DNA from: JBGPTK01 sp963797765
GTDB taxonomy: Bacteria; Acidobacteriota; Terriglobia; Acidiferrales; UBA7541
NCBI GenBank assembly: GCA_963797765.1
Contig: CAWCQU010000002.1
Span: 1-64,000 of the forward strand
DNA length: 64,000 nt
Direction of reading: 5' to 3'
Shown here: positions 1 to 8,897 of the stretch, piece by piece
How the letters are laid out: each line of letters begins with the position of its first letter
Position numbering within the stretch: position 1 is the stretch's first letter
Position numbers and translations under genes: made by a program
Notes under the pieces: model-generated
Told to the model about the DNA's origin: nothing
Databases searched by the model: none
Seen by the model: the letters and a program-made list of their open reading frames with translations, nothing else

Positions 1-48
1 AATTGACTGATTTTCACCTGCTTGGAATAGGATTTCTAGCGCTTGAAG

Positions 49-74
49 AAAAGGTGAAATCACCTTTGTTTTTC
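49..74 (+). terminator. Possible rho-independent terminator
   Basis: A perfect 7-bp stem (50-56 with 61-67) closes a 4-base loop and is followed by a five-T run at 69-73. The stem is AT-rich and therefore weak. It lies just outside the left end of the first insertion sequence and could end a gene located left of the window. Confidence 0.3.
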
Positions 75-93
75 AGGCTTCTAGCGCGTCTAG

Positions 94-1627
94 GAGCCTG
101 TCCGAGTATTCACGTCTGCGCTGCTGATTGTGCTTGAAACGGAACGCAAAGGCGCGCAGTTTGTCGAATCATGACAAAGACCTTCCGCTCTTACGTTCCT
201 GAACAAAACTTACTGCTACCCCCCAGTCTCCGGGATTGGTTGCCGGAGAATCATCTGGCCTATTTCGTGTCCGACGTAGTGGACCAGTTGGATCTATCGG
301 CGATTGAGTCCATGTATGAAGGGGAAGAGCGGGGTTCTCCTCCCTACCATCCGCGGATGATGACGAAGGTCCTGATCTACAGCTATTGCGTGGGCGTATT
401 TTCTTCGCGCAAGATCGAAAAGCGATTGGTGGAAGACGTGGCCTTCCGGATGTTGGCGGCGGGGAACCAGCCGGATTTTCGCACGGTCTCCGATTTTCGG
501 AAGCTGCATCTGCGGGCGCTGCAAGAGTTGTTCCGGCAGGTGTTGCGGATCACGCTGGCAACCGGGACGATGAAGCTGGGGCGGGTAGCGTTGGACGGGA
601 GCCAGGTAAAGGCCAACGCGAGCAAGCACAAGGCCATGAGTTACGGCCGGATGAAGGAGACTGAGAAACGGCTGCGGGAAGAGGTGCGACGGTTATTGGA
701 GCACGCCGAAGCCATCGATGTCGAAGAGGATGCCCGGCACGGGAGGGATCGGGGAGGAGACCAACTGCCAGAGGAGTTGCAACGGCGGGAAACGCGAATC
801 GCACGGATTCGGGAAGCCCAGCGAGCGCTGGAAGAGCGCGCGCGGGAAGAGGCCAAGAAGGAGCGGCAGATCCCGGGAGGAAGCCCAACCCGATCCGAAA
901 GCACAATACAATTTCACCGACCCGGAATCGCGCATCATGAAGGGGCCGGATGGGTTCGTGCAGGCGTACAACACGCAGATCGCCGTCGAGCCGGACTTTC
1001 AGTTGATCGTGGGGCAGACGGTCACCCAAGCCACGAATGATAAACAGCAGTTGGTGCCGCTGCTGGAGGGGATCAAGAACAATCCGGACAGAGACCGGAA
1101 GAAATTCTGGCAGACAGTGGATATTGCTCGGACGAAAATCTGCAGTACCTGACCCAGAAAAAGATCGAGGGATTCGTGGCGACGGAGAAGCGGAAGCACA
1201 GCCAGCGGCGAGAGCCCTGCCGGCGAGGGCCGTTACCAGCGGGAGCCACCCGAGTCGAGCGGATGCAACGCAAACTGGAGACCAAGGTGGGGACGGCGGT
1301 GTATCGCGAGGAAAGCGATCGTGGAGCCAGTCTTCGGTCAGATCAAACAGGGGCGAGGGTTTCGTCAGTTTCTGTTGCGCGGAATCGAGAAGGTGCGCGG
1401 CGAGTGGGCTTTGCTCTGCCTGACGCACAACATCTTGAAGCTCCACCGATTGTGTTATGGATAGAACAGCAGTTTCCGGTGCCGTCGGTCGGTGGGTGGC
1501 CCAAAGAAGAGAAGTAGGCAATCAAGTCCAGGGAATGACGCAGATCAGAATCAGTTTCCCTCTTTGCCGCCCTGATCCAAAATCAGCCGGCCCGGGTGCC
1601 TTCAAATGCTAAATCTCGGACACGCTC
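94..1627 (+). mobile_element. IS1182-type insertion sequence, degenerate
   Basis: Inverted ends are visible: GAGCCTGTCCGAG begins at 94, and its near-complement CTCGGACACGCTC ends at 1627, with one mismatch. The tetranucleotide CTAG sits directly outside both ends (90-93 and 1628-1631), which suggests a 4-bp target duplication. The only gene inside is the broken transposase at 171-1464. The end sequence begins GAG-Y-CTGT like the intact element at 8898-10244, which supports placing both in one family. The bases from 1632 to 1883 hold no gene I can support. Confidence 0.65.
171..1464 (+). pseudogene. IS1182-family transposase, frameshifted
   Basis: The first 235 residues or so read as a clean IS1182/IS5-like DDE transposase: an N-terminal region with the RSYVPEQNLLLP start, and then VALDGSQVKANASKH around the first catalytic Asp. 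Near 880 the frame shifts; the next frame carries the motif YNTQIAVEPDFQLIVGQTV. Near 1140 and again near 1310 the frame changes once more before the C-terminal motif IVEPVFGQIKQGRGFRQFLL, which contains the last catalytic Glu. At least three single-base shifts are needed to restore one protein of about 430 residues, so this copy is inactive unless the shifts are sequencing errors. Confidence 0.85.
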
Positions 1628-1883
1628 CTAGAGGTGTCACTCGCAACTCGAGGAAAAGGGAGTCAGGAGGAAGGGCAGTTTGCGGAGAGATCCTCATGGT
1701 CCCCACGGTAATTCGTGGACATATTCGCAGAATCCGGGCCCTTGCCAGTGTTTTTAAGTGTTTGGATTTGGGCGAGGGATATGAAGGCATTCGGCCATGG
1801 ATTCAAACTCCTGCAACGACACTGGCATGGGCCCTGCCAGTGGAATGAGTGAGGGGGCAGGATCGGATTTCGAAGAGATGAAA

Positions 1884-2833
1884 TCATTCGCAAGAAGTGA
1901 TCGGCACATTTCCGGCAAGCCGACTAATCGGGAGTTGACCGGGACGCACATCGGACTCTGGAATTTGAGAATAGAAGCCTAGACCACGATTGTCCGGCCG
2001 GGGTGATTTATTCATTGCGTCAAACGCTGCGAGCGCCTCTTCTGGCCGGGCGCGAACCACGAAATCTTCTGTAAGATTCACCCAGCGCACCTTCCCCGAC
2101 GGGTCGATAAGGAATTCCGCTGGTCGCGAGATGTCTGCACCGTCGCGCCGGCCGTGCACGTGCACCAGATCCCACCTGCGAATCACGTCCTCCTGTGCAT
2201 CCGAAAGAATCGGAAACGTGTAGCCCTGCGACCGACGCAGGTTTTCGGACTCTTCGGGAGAATCCACACTGATTGCCATCACTCGAATTTTCCTTGCATC
2301 GAATTCCGGCAGCGCCTGCTCGAAACTCCGTAACTCGGAGTTGCAGAACGGTCACCAATATCCACGATAGAAAATCAAAATGACGCCGGCGGCCTTGGCC
2401 GCGCTCGTCGCAGCGCGGGTTGTGCTCTCAGGGGTGAACGGAGAATTCAGCGCACCCGTCAAACTCACTGGGTGGTTCTGCGAATCCGGTAGCGTGAAAT
2501 CTGGCGCCGTCTGGCCCACCTGCGGCGCGCCATGGGAAGCGGGTAGCACATGCCGCGCGCCGATAAAAATGGCGTAGAGGAAAAATCCGCTGAGTGCGAA
2601 CGCTAGCATCGCGAGGACACTGCCGAAAATTTTGCCGCGAAACAGGTCCGAGTGCCGGAATGCGCGCACAAGCCCCAAGGCGATTAGCACAACCCGAGCG
2701 CGATCATCGGCAGGTTCGCCCACGGAAAATCGCGAAGTGGCGGAAAGCGAACGAAAAACAGCGGATAGCTAATCACTCCCAGGAAAACCAGCAACTCGCC
2801 GGCCCACACTGCCCAGTTCCAGTTTCGTTTCAT
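1884..2833 (-). CDS. Peroxiredoxin/redoxin-like membrane protein, candidate selenoprotein (in-frame UGA)
   Basis: The start ATG at 2833 has a GGAGAGG ribosome site. Two hydrophobic segments (about residues 8-28 and 64-86) precede a redoxin domain that opens with VGQTAPDFTLPD. The AhpC/TSA-like active site normally reads FYRGYWCPFC; here it reads FYRGYW-UGA-PFC, the UGA lying at 2354-2352, and the open frame continues for 155 codons with typical redoxin sequence (AISVDSPEESE, FPILSDAQE, FLIDPSGKVRWV). A bacterial SECIS-like hairpin follows at once (separate entry). I therefore read it as a UxxC redox protein that reduces peroxides or disulfides on the outer face of the membrane. One single-base deletion near 2690 (between LPMIALGLC and LIALGLVRA) must be repaired to join the N-terminus. 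The last 40 residues or so look non-native. A plain nonsense mutation is the alternative. Confidence 0.75.
2316..2346 (-). promoter_or_regulatory. Candidate bacterial SECIS hairpin (peroxiredoxin-like gene)
   Basis: On the minus strand AACTCCG (2342-2336) pairs perfectly with CGGAGTT (2330-2324) around the loop AGTTA. CTGC (2346-2343) and GCAG (2319-2316) extend the stem across a 4-base bulge. The loop begins 17 nt after the UGA and its second base is G. This agrees with the known bacterial SECIS rule (16-37 nt spacing, G in the first two loop bases). The hairpin lies inside coding sequence, as bacterial SECIS elements must. Confidence 0.72.
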
Positions 2834-3086
2834 CGCTAACGCCTCTCCCCGCTCTACTCAAGTACGACTTCCGATCTGCCTGCCCGGGAGCGCGGATCTG
2901 AAATTTGCGCCCTGAGTCTAGCCGAAAATGCCATTTCGTGAAAAGTTTTTCGCGGGCGCGGTCGAGTGCCGCCACTCGTGGTTGAGTTCTCCGAGAGAGC
3001 GGGTGGAGACGTAGACGTTCTACGAAAACCCTTAATCCTCAATCCTGCAGGCACAGAAGGCCAAATCCCGATAGACGCCCTTCGCA

Positions 3087-3756
3087 TCAGAATTTCAGTG
3101 GATTGAAGTTCGTTCCCTTGTCGAAGTAATCGACGTTTTCGATTCTCTTGAGCCACGAGGATACTCTGGATTGTTTACTGGCAGTAATAGAAGCTCCACA
3201 GTGACTTTTGTAAGGCTTGCAACGAGAATACTTCTTGTTAATACGCGTGTGGGTATCATCCTCCACAGACCGAAGATGTAGAAGACAGCGGTATTCACCG
3301 TTTGTCCGCATAGGGTCGAGGTCACGAAACGCGCCGATATATAACGTCCCGTTAGTCCACACCTTCATTTTTGCGAGGACATAATTATTGGCGATGTCGC
3401 CAGCGAAAATCGCAAAAGTGCCAAACAAAACCAAGCGAGGGGCTATCGATAGCACATCAATGTACGATTGATTGTTCGTCATAACAGTGGAAGGAGGATA
3501 GAAAATCACAAATTCGAAAATGGCGATCATCAAAAGCTGCGCGAAGATGCAGTACCACAAAACCCGCCGCGCGACCGCATAACCGTAAACTTCGGTCAAG
3601 ATATCGGAAAAAATATACACGAAAGGAAAATAGTAGATGGAAATCGAGAATGGTAATTTCCATGACGTCAATCAGCTTGCCTGCAGTGGGAATGCAAATG
3701 ATGACGAAGAAGACGTTCCAAAGAACAATGTGGTTCAGGAATTTATAGTTCTGCAT
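3087..3756 (-). pseudogene. yhhQ: YhhQ/VUT-family queuosine-precursor transporter, frameshifted
   Basis: The N-terminus starts at ATG 3756 (AGGAG site 8 bases upstream) and reads MQNYKFLNHIVLWNVFFVI. It then shifts frame into YYFPFVYIFSDILTEVYGYA, the hallmark of the VUT (DUF165) family that imports preQ0/preQ1-type queuosine precursors. A further shift near 3320 moves into STLCGQTVNTAVFYI, and another restores the family's C-terminal end VDYFDKGTNFNPL. All family segments are present in order, so the gene is nearly full length (about 220 residues) with at least three indels. It is either recently inactivated or affected by sequence errors. I saw no preQ1 riboswitch upstream. Confidence 0.82.
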
Positions 3757-3933
3757 GCGCGGACTCCTCAAGTTGGACACTATGCTCATCCCTTGCAAGG
3801 AGTTGGTCGAGAGCTCATCAAACAAATACGTCGTCTCAGCAGATGTCCAGTAACTCGACTATACGTCCGAATGACCGCTTGTCCGGCTGCACAGCCTACT
3901 TGTCCGCGATACTTCTCCACTAGCCATTCACAG

Positions 3934-6810
3934 CTATTTGAGCTTGGCGTACTCGGCCTTGGCCTGCTGCAGGATGGGAATTTCGGGGTCGGCGTTTTTC
4001 CATAGAGCGAAGAAATCCTGGTAAGCAGTCTTAGCTTTCGAGGTATCGCCGGATAGGACATGTGCACGCCCGAGCCCGAGGCGCGCGAGAGCGCCAATCG
4101 GTGCGTTACCGACTACAGATGCGTGATCGAGAATCCTCTGAAACTCGCTGACAGCGGCGGCACCTTGCTTCGCGGCTAGGTTCGCTTGGCCTCTTAAGTA
4201 GATCGGGTAGAGCGCAAACGTGAAGGTACTGTTGGTCTGGCCCAATTCGTAAGGGGCAGACGCGGCCAGCGCATTGATGGCTCGCTTGCCGTCGCCACTG
4301 TGAAGCGCCATGGCGGCCGCGATCATCGGCAAGTATTCAGAATGTACGATCGTATCTTCCGCGAAGTGTTTGCCCAGGTCCGCAGCTAAGCGCTCGGCCT
4401 GCGTGGAATCGCCGGCCAACCCAAGCGCAATCGCCGAGAACCCCTCCGCCTGTCTTCCACTTGCCGGTGCCAAGGCGGCCTGCGCGTCCTGCTTTGCCGC
4501 AGCCATATCGCCCAATAATGCCTCGCGGATCGAAGCGTGCGCTTCGTATTCAGCCGCCGTTTCTTTCTCATCGACTCTTTGCGCGGAATCGGCAGCGCGG
4601 CGCATCAGTTCGCGGCTCTTGGCAAGCTCTCCGCCAAATGCCGCGGTTTCAGATTGCAGAAAAAGTATTTGATCATCGATTCCCGGTTTCCCGATCGCCT
4701 GTGCGACCTGATGATCCATCCCGGCCGAGTCGTGTTCCAGGAAATTCACCATATAAAGAACCACAGGGATCCAAGGCGAGTTGACATTGTGAACATGGGC
4801 CTCCTGCGCAGTGGCCTTGGCCTCATCGAGCCGGTTGAGCCATTGGGAGCTGTACATCACACCTATATAGTTATTCCCGCTTCCTGGGTTGAGCCTGATC
4901 GACTCTTGAGACGCTTTGTGGGCGGTCTGATAATCTCCCAGCGAAAGGTATACGAGCCACAACATCACCTGTGCATCCTCATTACGCGGGTAGGTCTGGG
5001 CCCACAACTCAGCCGCTGTGCGAGCCCTCTCAAGATTGCCCAGGGAGTTAAACTCGTAAAAGGCGGTAATACCGAGCCTTTCCCCCTTTGTGGTGCGATC
5101 CCGCAGTTCGTAAGCCTTACGCGCGGATTCGGCGGCGCGGGCGAGCTCACCCTGGGGATAGTAACTCTCCGCCAGCCGCATATAAGCCATGGCGAAATTC
5201 GGATCCAACGAGATGGCCTGTTCGAAGAACGGGATGCCAGCAGCGTAATCATTCACCACGTCTATGGTGTAATTACCAAGAGTATAGGCCTGGAGCGCCT
5301 CGAGCGACGGGGTGGTGACGTTCTCCGGCGGAGCCTCGTATTTTTGCACCGAAGCCAACGATTCTCCCAGTTTCCCGCGGAGTTTGGTGGCGGCGTCCCC
5401 GAGAGCTTTGAGGACTTGCTCTTTGCCGTTGGCGGCCTCTTGCTCATCCGCGAGCACCTCGCCGCTGCGGCAGCCTACCGCCTTCAAACCCAGAACATAC
5501 TGGCTGCCCAAACTACTGATGGAGCCTTGAATCGAGACTGCGCTCGCGGTGCGCTGACAGACCTCGCGCGCGATTGCCGGCGTAAGCCGCGCGTCTTTTG
5601 GTTGCGACATCAGCGTCAGCGTCTGCGCAATTCGCTCGTCCGAAATCAGGCTGAGAAAAGGCGATTGCTGCAGTTGCGCCGAGAGTCCCTGCCGCAAAGT
5701 TCCGTCGAAGACCGAGTCGCCGGTTGTGTTCGTGAAGTCCGCGAGTACTATGGTGTCCTGGTCCGTCAGCACGTGCGCCTTGCGGGAGAAAAACAACCAG
5801 CCGCCAGCTGCCAATCCAATTACAAGTATTGTCACGCCAGTGACAACCACCCATCGAAACCCGGTGGATTTTCTCGCGGGCTTCGATTCGGCTTGCGCCG
5901 TCGTGACGGCTGCACGACTCGAATCTGAATTTCGCTTCAGCCTTTGCAAGTCGGTGCGCATGTCAGCCGCATTCTGATAGCGAAGCGTGCGTTCTTTTTC
6001 CAGCGCCTTGCTGATGATGTGTTCGAGCTCCAGCGATACATCGGGGTTGATCCGTGCCGGAGTCGCTGGCGCACGATTCAGAATCGCGTCGGTCAGCACT
6101 CCCGCGGTATCGCCGCGGAACGGCATCACTCCCGTTGCCATTTCGTACAGCACCACGCCGAAAGAGAATAGATCCGTGCGCGCGTCGAGTTCCTGCCCGC
6201 GCACCTGTTCCGGCGACATATAGGCCACCGTTCCGATCGATGCACCCAGCCGCGTCAGTTGATCCTCCACTGTCGCGGTCGGCATCGAAGTGACGCTCGC
6301 GCCGGCCTCGCCGCCTCGCGCCGTGGTCAGTTTCGCAAGGCCGAAATCCAGAACCTTGGCGTGGCCGCGGTCCGTGACAAAAATATTTGCAGGCTTGATG
6401 TCTCGATGAACGATTCCTTTCGAGTGCGCTGCGTCGAGCGCGTCGGCAATTTCAACCGCGAGATCAAGAATTTCTTCGGACGGAAGCGGCTTACCGGAAA
6501 TGCGATGTTTCAGCGTCTGGCCTTCCAGGCACTGCATGACGATGAACGATTGGCCAGATTCCTCACCAATATCGTAGATGGAACAGATATTCGGGTGGTC
6601 GAGGGCGGAAGCAGCCTGCGCTTCGCGCCGGAAACGTTCGAGCGAGGCAGGATCGTGAGCAACATCGTCGGGCAGGAATTTCAGGGCAACAAAGCGATGC
6701 AGCCGGGTGTCTTCGGCCTTGTAAACCACGCCCATTCCCCCGCCACCGAGCCTATCGAGAATGCGGTAGTGTGAGACCGTCCGGCCAATCAACGACTGCG
6801 ATTCCGCCAT
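3934..6810 (-). CDS. Membrane Ser/Thr protein kinase with TPR sensor domain
   Basis: A 958-residue PknB-like kinase. The glycine loop GGGGMGVVYK lies at 22-31, the ATP lysine at K44 (VALKFL), the catalytic loop HRDIKPAN near 138, DFGLAK near 158, and the substrate loop GTVAYMSPEQ follows. A single transmembrane segment occurs near 322-342 (VVVTGVTILVIGLAAGGWLF). The outer part starts with a FlgO/TolB-N-like stretch (DTIVLADFTNTTGDSVFDGTLRQ) and continues as degenerate TPR repeats to the end. The architecture is common in Acidobacteriota and suggests a signalling receptor whose outer TPR part binds proteins or peptides. All kinase motifs are intact, so it should be active. It appears to be transcribed alone. 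Confidence 0.92.
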   Translation of the reverse strand: MAESQSLIGRTVSHYRILDRLGGGGMGVVYKAEDTRLHRFVALKFLPDDVAHDPASLERFRREAQAASALDHPNICSIYDIGEESGQSFIVMQCLEGQTLKHRISGKPLPSEEILDLAVEIADALDAAHSKGIVHRDIKPANIFVTDRGHAKVLDFGLAKLTTARGGEAGASVTSMPTATVEDQLTRLGASIGTVAYMSPEQVRGQELDARTDLFSFGVVLYEMATGVMPFRGDTAGVLTDAILNRAPATPARINPDVSLELEHIISKALEKERTLRYQNAADMRTDLQRLKRNSDSSRAAVTTAQAESKPARKSTGFRWVVVTGVTILVIGLAAGGWLFFSRKAHVLTDQDTIVLADFTNTTGDSVFDGTLRQGLSAQLQQSPFLSLISDERIAQTLTLMSQPKDARLTPAIAREVCQRTASAVSIQGSISSLGSQYVLGLKAVGCRSGEVLADEQEAANGKEQVLKALGDAATKLRGKLGESLASVQKYEAPPENVTTPSLEALQAYTLGNYTIDVVNDYAAGIPFFEQAISLDPNFAMAYMRLAESYYPQGELARAAESARKAYELRDRTTKGERLGITAFYEFNSLGNLERARTAAELWAQTYPRNEDAQVMLWLVYLSLGDYQTAHKASQESIRLNPGSGNNYIGVMYSSQWLNRLDEAKATAQEAHVHNVNSPWIPVVLYMVNFLEHDSAGMDHQVAQAIGKPGIDDQILFLQSETAAFGGELAKSRELMRRAADSAQRVDEKETAAEYEAHASIREALLGDMAAAKQDAQAALAPASGRQAEGFSAIALGLAGDSTQAERLAADLGKHFAEDTIVHSEYLPMIAAAMALHSGDGKRAINALAASAPYELGQTNSTFTFALYPIYLRGQANLAAKQGAAAVSEFQRILDHASVVGNAPIGALARLGLGRAHVLSGDTSKAKTAYQDFFALWKNADPEIPILQQAKAEYAKLK

Positions 6811-7048
6811 TTGGCGCTCATCTTAGGATGTGCCAAAAATCAAGTCAACGCAGATCGGCTGGTTAGAGGCCAACATTTGGAGAACATCTGGGTCTAGAAA
6901 GCTCTGGATTAGGCGTCTTGAGTTGTTCTGAGCCGTTTGTACCTGTTCTGTGTCAAAAACCATTACACTTTTATTACACTTTGCCCTTTTCGGGGATTTG
7001 AGCGAAAAAGTGAAACTGATTAACTAATTGAAACGAAATGGATAAGGG
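6811..7048. other. Intergenic region upstream of kinase
   Basis: This AT-richer stretch of 238 bases probably holds the promoter of the leftward kinase gene. I see no gene or clear structured element. It ends at the tRNA-like fragment. Confidence 0.5.
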
Positions 7049-7113
7049 TGGCGCGCCTGAGAGGATTGGATCCCCCGAACGCTGGTTCCGGAGACCAGCG
7101 CGCTACCCTAGTC
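7049..7113 (-). tRNA. Degenerate tRNA-Arg(CCG) fragment, 5' end missing
   Basis: On the minus strand the sequence shows a perfect anticodon stem (CTGGT/ACCAG) with loop CTCCGGA, anticodon CCG. A variable region, a weak T-arm with loop ATCCAAT, an acceptor 3' strand and an encoded CCA follow. The D-arm pairs poorly, and the 5' acceptor strand that should match CAGGCGC is absent, replaced by the end of the HNH gene. It is therefore a 3' tRNA remnant and not a working tRNA, of the kind left where elements integrate into tRNA genes. Confidence 0.45.
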
Positions 7114-7368
7114 AGCCCGGAAGCTTTTTATGTCTTCCTGATTCCGCCCGTGAATATATTGATGACAGCCTGCACACAGAGTGATGAGGTTCTCTGCCGA
7201 ATCGTCTCCGAGCTGGCTGCGGAAATTCAGATGATGTACCTGAAGATTAGTTAGACTCCCGCATTTCTGGCATCGCCAGCCATCCCGCTGCAGCACTCGC
7301 GCGCATAGTTTCCGGTAGGATTTTGGATCGAGCTTGACTCGCGGCTGTTTTTGACGATGCGCGCTCAC
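7108..7368 (-). CDS. HNH endonuclease, cassette A
   Basis: A small protein of 86 residues with a zinc-bound HNH fold: C33xxC36, the HH pair at 45-46, Asn60, and C65xxC68H69 followed by YIHG. The GTG start overlaps the stop of the preceding gene as GTGA, so translation is coupled. HNH proteins of this type nick or cut DNA. The C-terminus runs into the tRNA-like fragment, and the stop codon lies within its D-arm. Cassette B holds a truncated copy (39999-40211), so this is the more complete version. Confidence 0.85.
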   Translation of the reverse strand: MSAHRQKQPRVKLDPKSYRKLCARVLQRDGWRCQKCGSLTNLQVHHLNFRSQLGDDSAENLITLCAGCHQYIHGRNQEDIKSFRAD

Positions 7369-8060
7369 GATGCCTTGCGCAACTGCTCGAGAAATTCTCG
7401 CTTCTGCGGATGCGGAAGCAGGCCGAACAGTCGTCCGAGCGAGAGGAGCAAAGCATCCGGATTGCCGCTCTCAAGATTTGCTCCTGCCAAAAAATCCGCG
7501 CAGATCATCTCCAGGCAATAGCCCCGGGACTTGTCCGTCCCCAGCATCAGTGCTGCGGTTTCGAGAGCCTGCTCGATCACCTGCAGCTGGCTCTTGTACA
7601 TCTTGAAGTACAGCATCTCCCACGGTTCCGTCTCCTTCCCGGTCAGGTGTTTCTCGACTTCCTGCTTGAACTTCTCCTTCGGCAGTTCCCGCCCCTTGTG
7701 CATCCAGGTTGCACAATCGAACCGCTGCCCTTCCCTTCTTGCAATCTTTGCGAGCTCCGTCGCCTTGGACCATCCTACCTGTCGGAGTTCGAACTTCGGG
7801 ATTCGCGGCAGCTGCTCGTGAATGGCCATCAGGTAATACGCTTTCCTCCTCGATTCCGGAAATCGCTTCTCGAGAAACTCATCGAAGGAATGAAGGTTGT
7901 CGAGCCGCCAGTACTGCCCGCTCCGGACTTCGCAGAGATAACGGCCGAGCTCGACGAACCGCGTGTCGCGCTCCCGTTCCGTCGCTCGTTCCCATCCCAA
8001 GATCTCATCGATCTTGGTCAGAACGAACAGAGCCCGGCGACGGTTGAGTTTCGGCGCCAC
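7365..8060 (-). CDS. Conserved protein of unknown function, cassette A (231 aa)
   Basis: I do not recognise the family. The best start is GTG at 8060, preceded by GGGAG at a suitable distance and 14 bases after the nuclease gene. Earlier in-frame starts would overlap that gene by over 100 bases. The protein is charged and helical with no signal peptide or membrane segment; conserved stretches include RFVELGRYLCEVRSGQYWRL and EKRFPESRRKAYYLMAIHE. It is nearly identical to its counterpart at 40208-40903. It sits between a Cas4/RecB-like nuclease and an HNH nuclease and is coupled to the latter, so a DNA-processing role is likely but unproven. Confidence 0.75.
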   Translation of the reverse strand: MAPKLNRRRALFVLTKIDEILGWERATERERDTRFVELGRYLCEVRSGQYWRLDNLHSFDEFLEKRFPESRRKAYYLMAIHEQLPRIPKFELRQVGWSKATELAKIARREGQRFDCATWMHKGRELPKEKFKQEVEKHLTGKETEPWEMLYFKMYKSQLQVIEQALETAALMLGTDKSRGYCLEMICADFLAGANLESGNPDALLLSLGRLFGLLPHPQKREFLEQLRKAS

Positions 8061-8073
8061 AAGCGGTCTCCCG

Positions 8074-8877
8074 TTACCCGTCAAGGTCGTTAAGCCAATC
8101 AAGGTCAGCAGCTCCTGGCTGGCGGATAAGTTTCGATTCGACAAGCGGCTGGTTCCCCAGGCACAGGCCCAGATGCGGACAGCTGACACACCCGTTCTGC
8201 GGGAAGCGAATGCCGCTATGAGGCAAAAACTCTCCCGCTTCGATTCGGCTGGCCGTCGCTTCGACCATTTGCTCGAACTCCCCGCGCTGCTCGTCCGTGA
8301 TTGAAGTGCGTAGGTATTGGATTTCGGGAGTCCGTTTCCGCACGAATGCCACGAGGACTATTTCCGAGATTCCGGTCATCCACGAGTAGCAAATCAACTG
8401 CGGGTCGAGAGCCATCAGGCCCTCAGGTTCTTCTGCATAGCGGCTGCTGGTTGTCTTCCACTCCAGCACAGAGCGTGTGCCATCGAACTGTCCAATCCCG
8501 TCCACGTAAGCTATGAAATCGTTGCCATTCGAGAGTGACCGAACCAGCTTCATCTGCAGATTCTTGCGAGGCTCTCGAACCCGCACGCGGTTGTCGCGCC
8601 CGAACATTTCGAGCAAATGGACACCTTGATGAACCATCTGATCCCAGGTGTCGCCCTTGCTGTATTCCAAGGGCGTGTCGCGGTACGCTCCCCATTCCTT
8701 GAACAAGACCGCAGTGCTGTCCTCGCGGCGAAAGTAAGCTGCTAGGGCGTTCTCGAAGCATCGGCCAAAGAGCATGGCCGCGCGGCTTTCTTTCTCCCGC
8801 CAGCCATCGAGGTAGCGGTAGCGATAGCTGCGCGGGCAACGGAGGTACTGGCTGATCTGTGTGTGGCTAAACGTCAC
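8074..8877 (-). CDS. PD-(D/E)XK nuclease with Cas4/AddB-type Fe-S cysteines, cassette A
   Basis: A 267-residue protein starting at GTG 8877 behind a strong AGGAGGTG site. The nuclease core has Asp126 (AYVDG) and Glu139-x-Lys141 (VLEWKTT). Cys14 (YLRCPRSY) and a C-terminal cluster Cys230, Cys233 and Cys239 match the iron-sulfur arrangement of Cas4, AddB and RecB-like exonucleases (PF12705). It probably resects DNA ends during recombination together with the annealing-like protein encoded upstream. An insertion sequence lies 20 bp upstream of the start and separates it from the earlier genes of the operon. Cassette B carries an uninterrupted copy starting with ATG. Confidence 0.88.
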   Translation of the reverse strand: MTFSHTQISQYLRCPRSYRYRYLDGWREKESRAAMLFGRCFENALAAYFRREDSTAVLFKEWGAYRDTPLEYSKGDTWDQMVHQGVHLLEMFGRDNRVRVREPRKNLQMKLVRSLSNGNDFIAYVDGIGQFDGTRSVLEWKTTSSRYAEEPEGLMALDPQLICYSWMTGISEIVLVAFVRKRTPEIQYLRTSITDEQRGEFEQMVEATASRIEAGEFLPHSGIRFPQNGCVSCPHLGLCLGNQPLVESKLIRQPGAADLDWLNDLDG

Positions 8878-8897
8878 GGCGCACCTCCTGCCCGTTC

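Noticed and set aside
3757..3933. Possible preQ1 riboswitch ahead of the queuosine-precursor transporter
   Set aside because: No preQ1-I stem with the A-rich tail or other known preQ1 fold could be traced.
4537..5928. Open frame of 463 codons opposite the kinase gene
   Set aside because: It is the antisense shadow of the kinase-TPR coding region, without a ribosome site or recognisable motif.
7049..7113. tRNA-Sec (selC) candidate
   Set aside because: The anticodon is CCG and not TCA, there is no long variable arm, and the 5' half is missing.
8074..8877. CRISPR-associated Cas4
   Set aside because: The nuclease has Cas4-like cysteines, but no cas1, cas2 or repeat array is nearby. The recombination context fits better.
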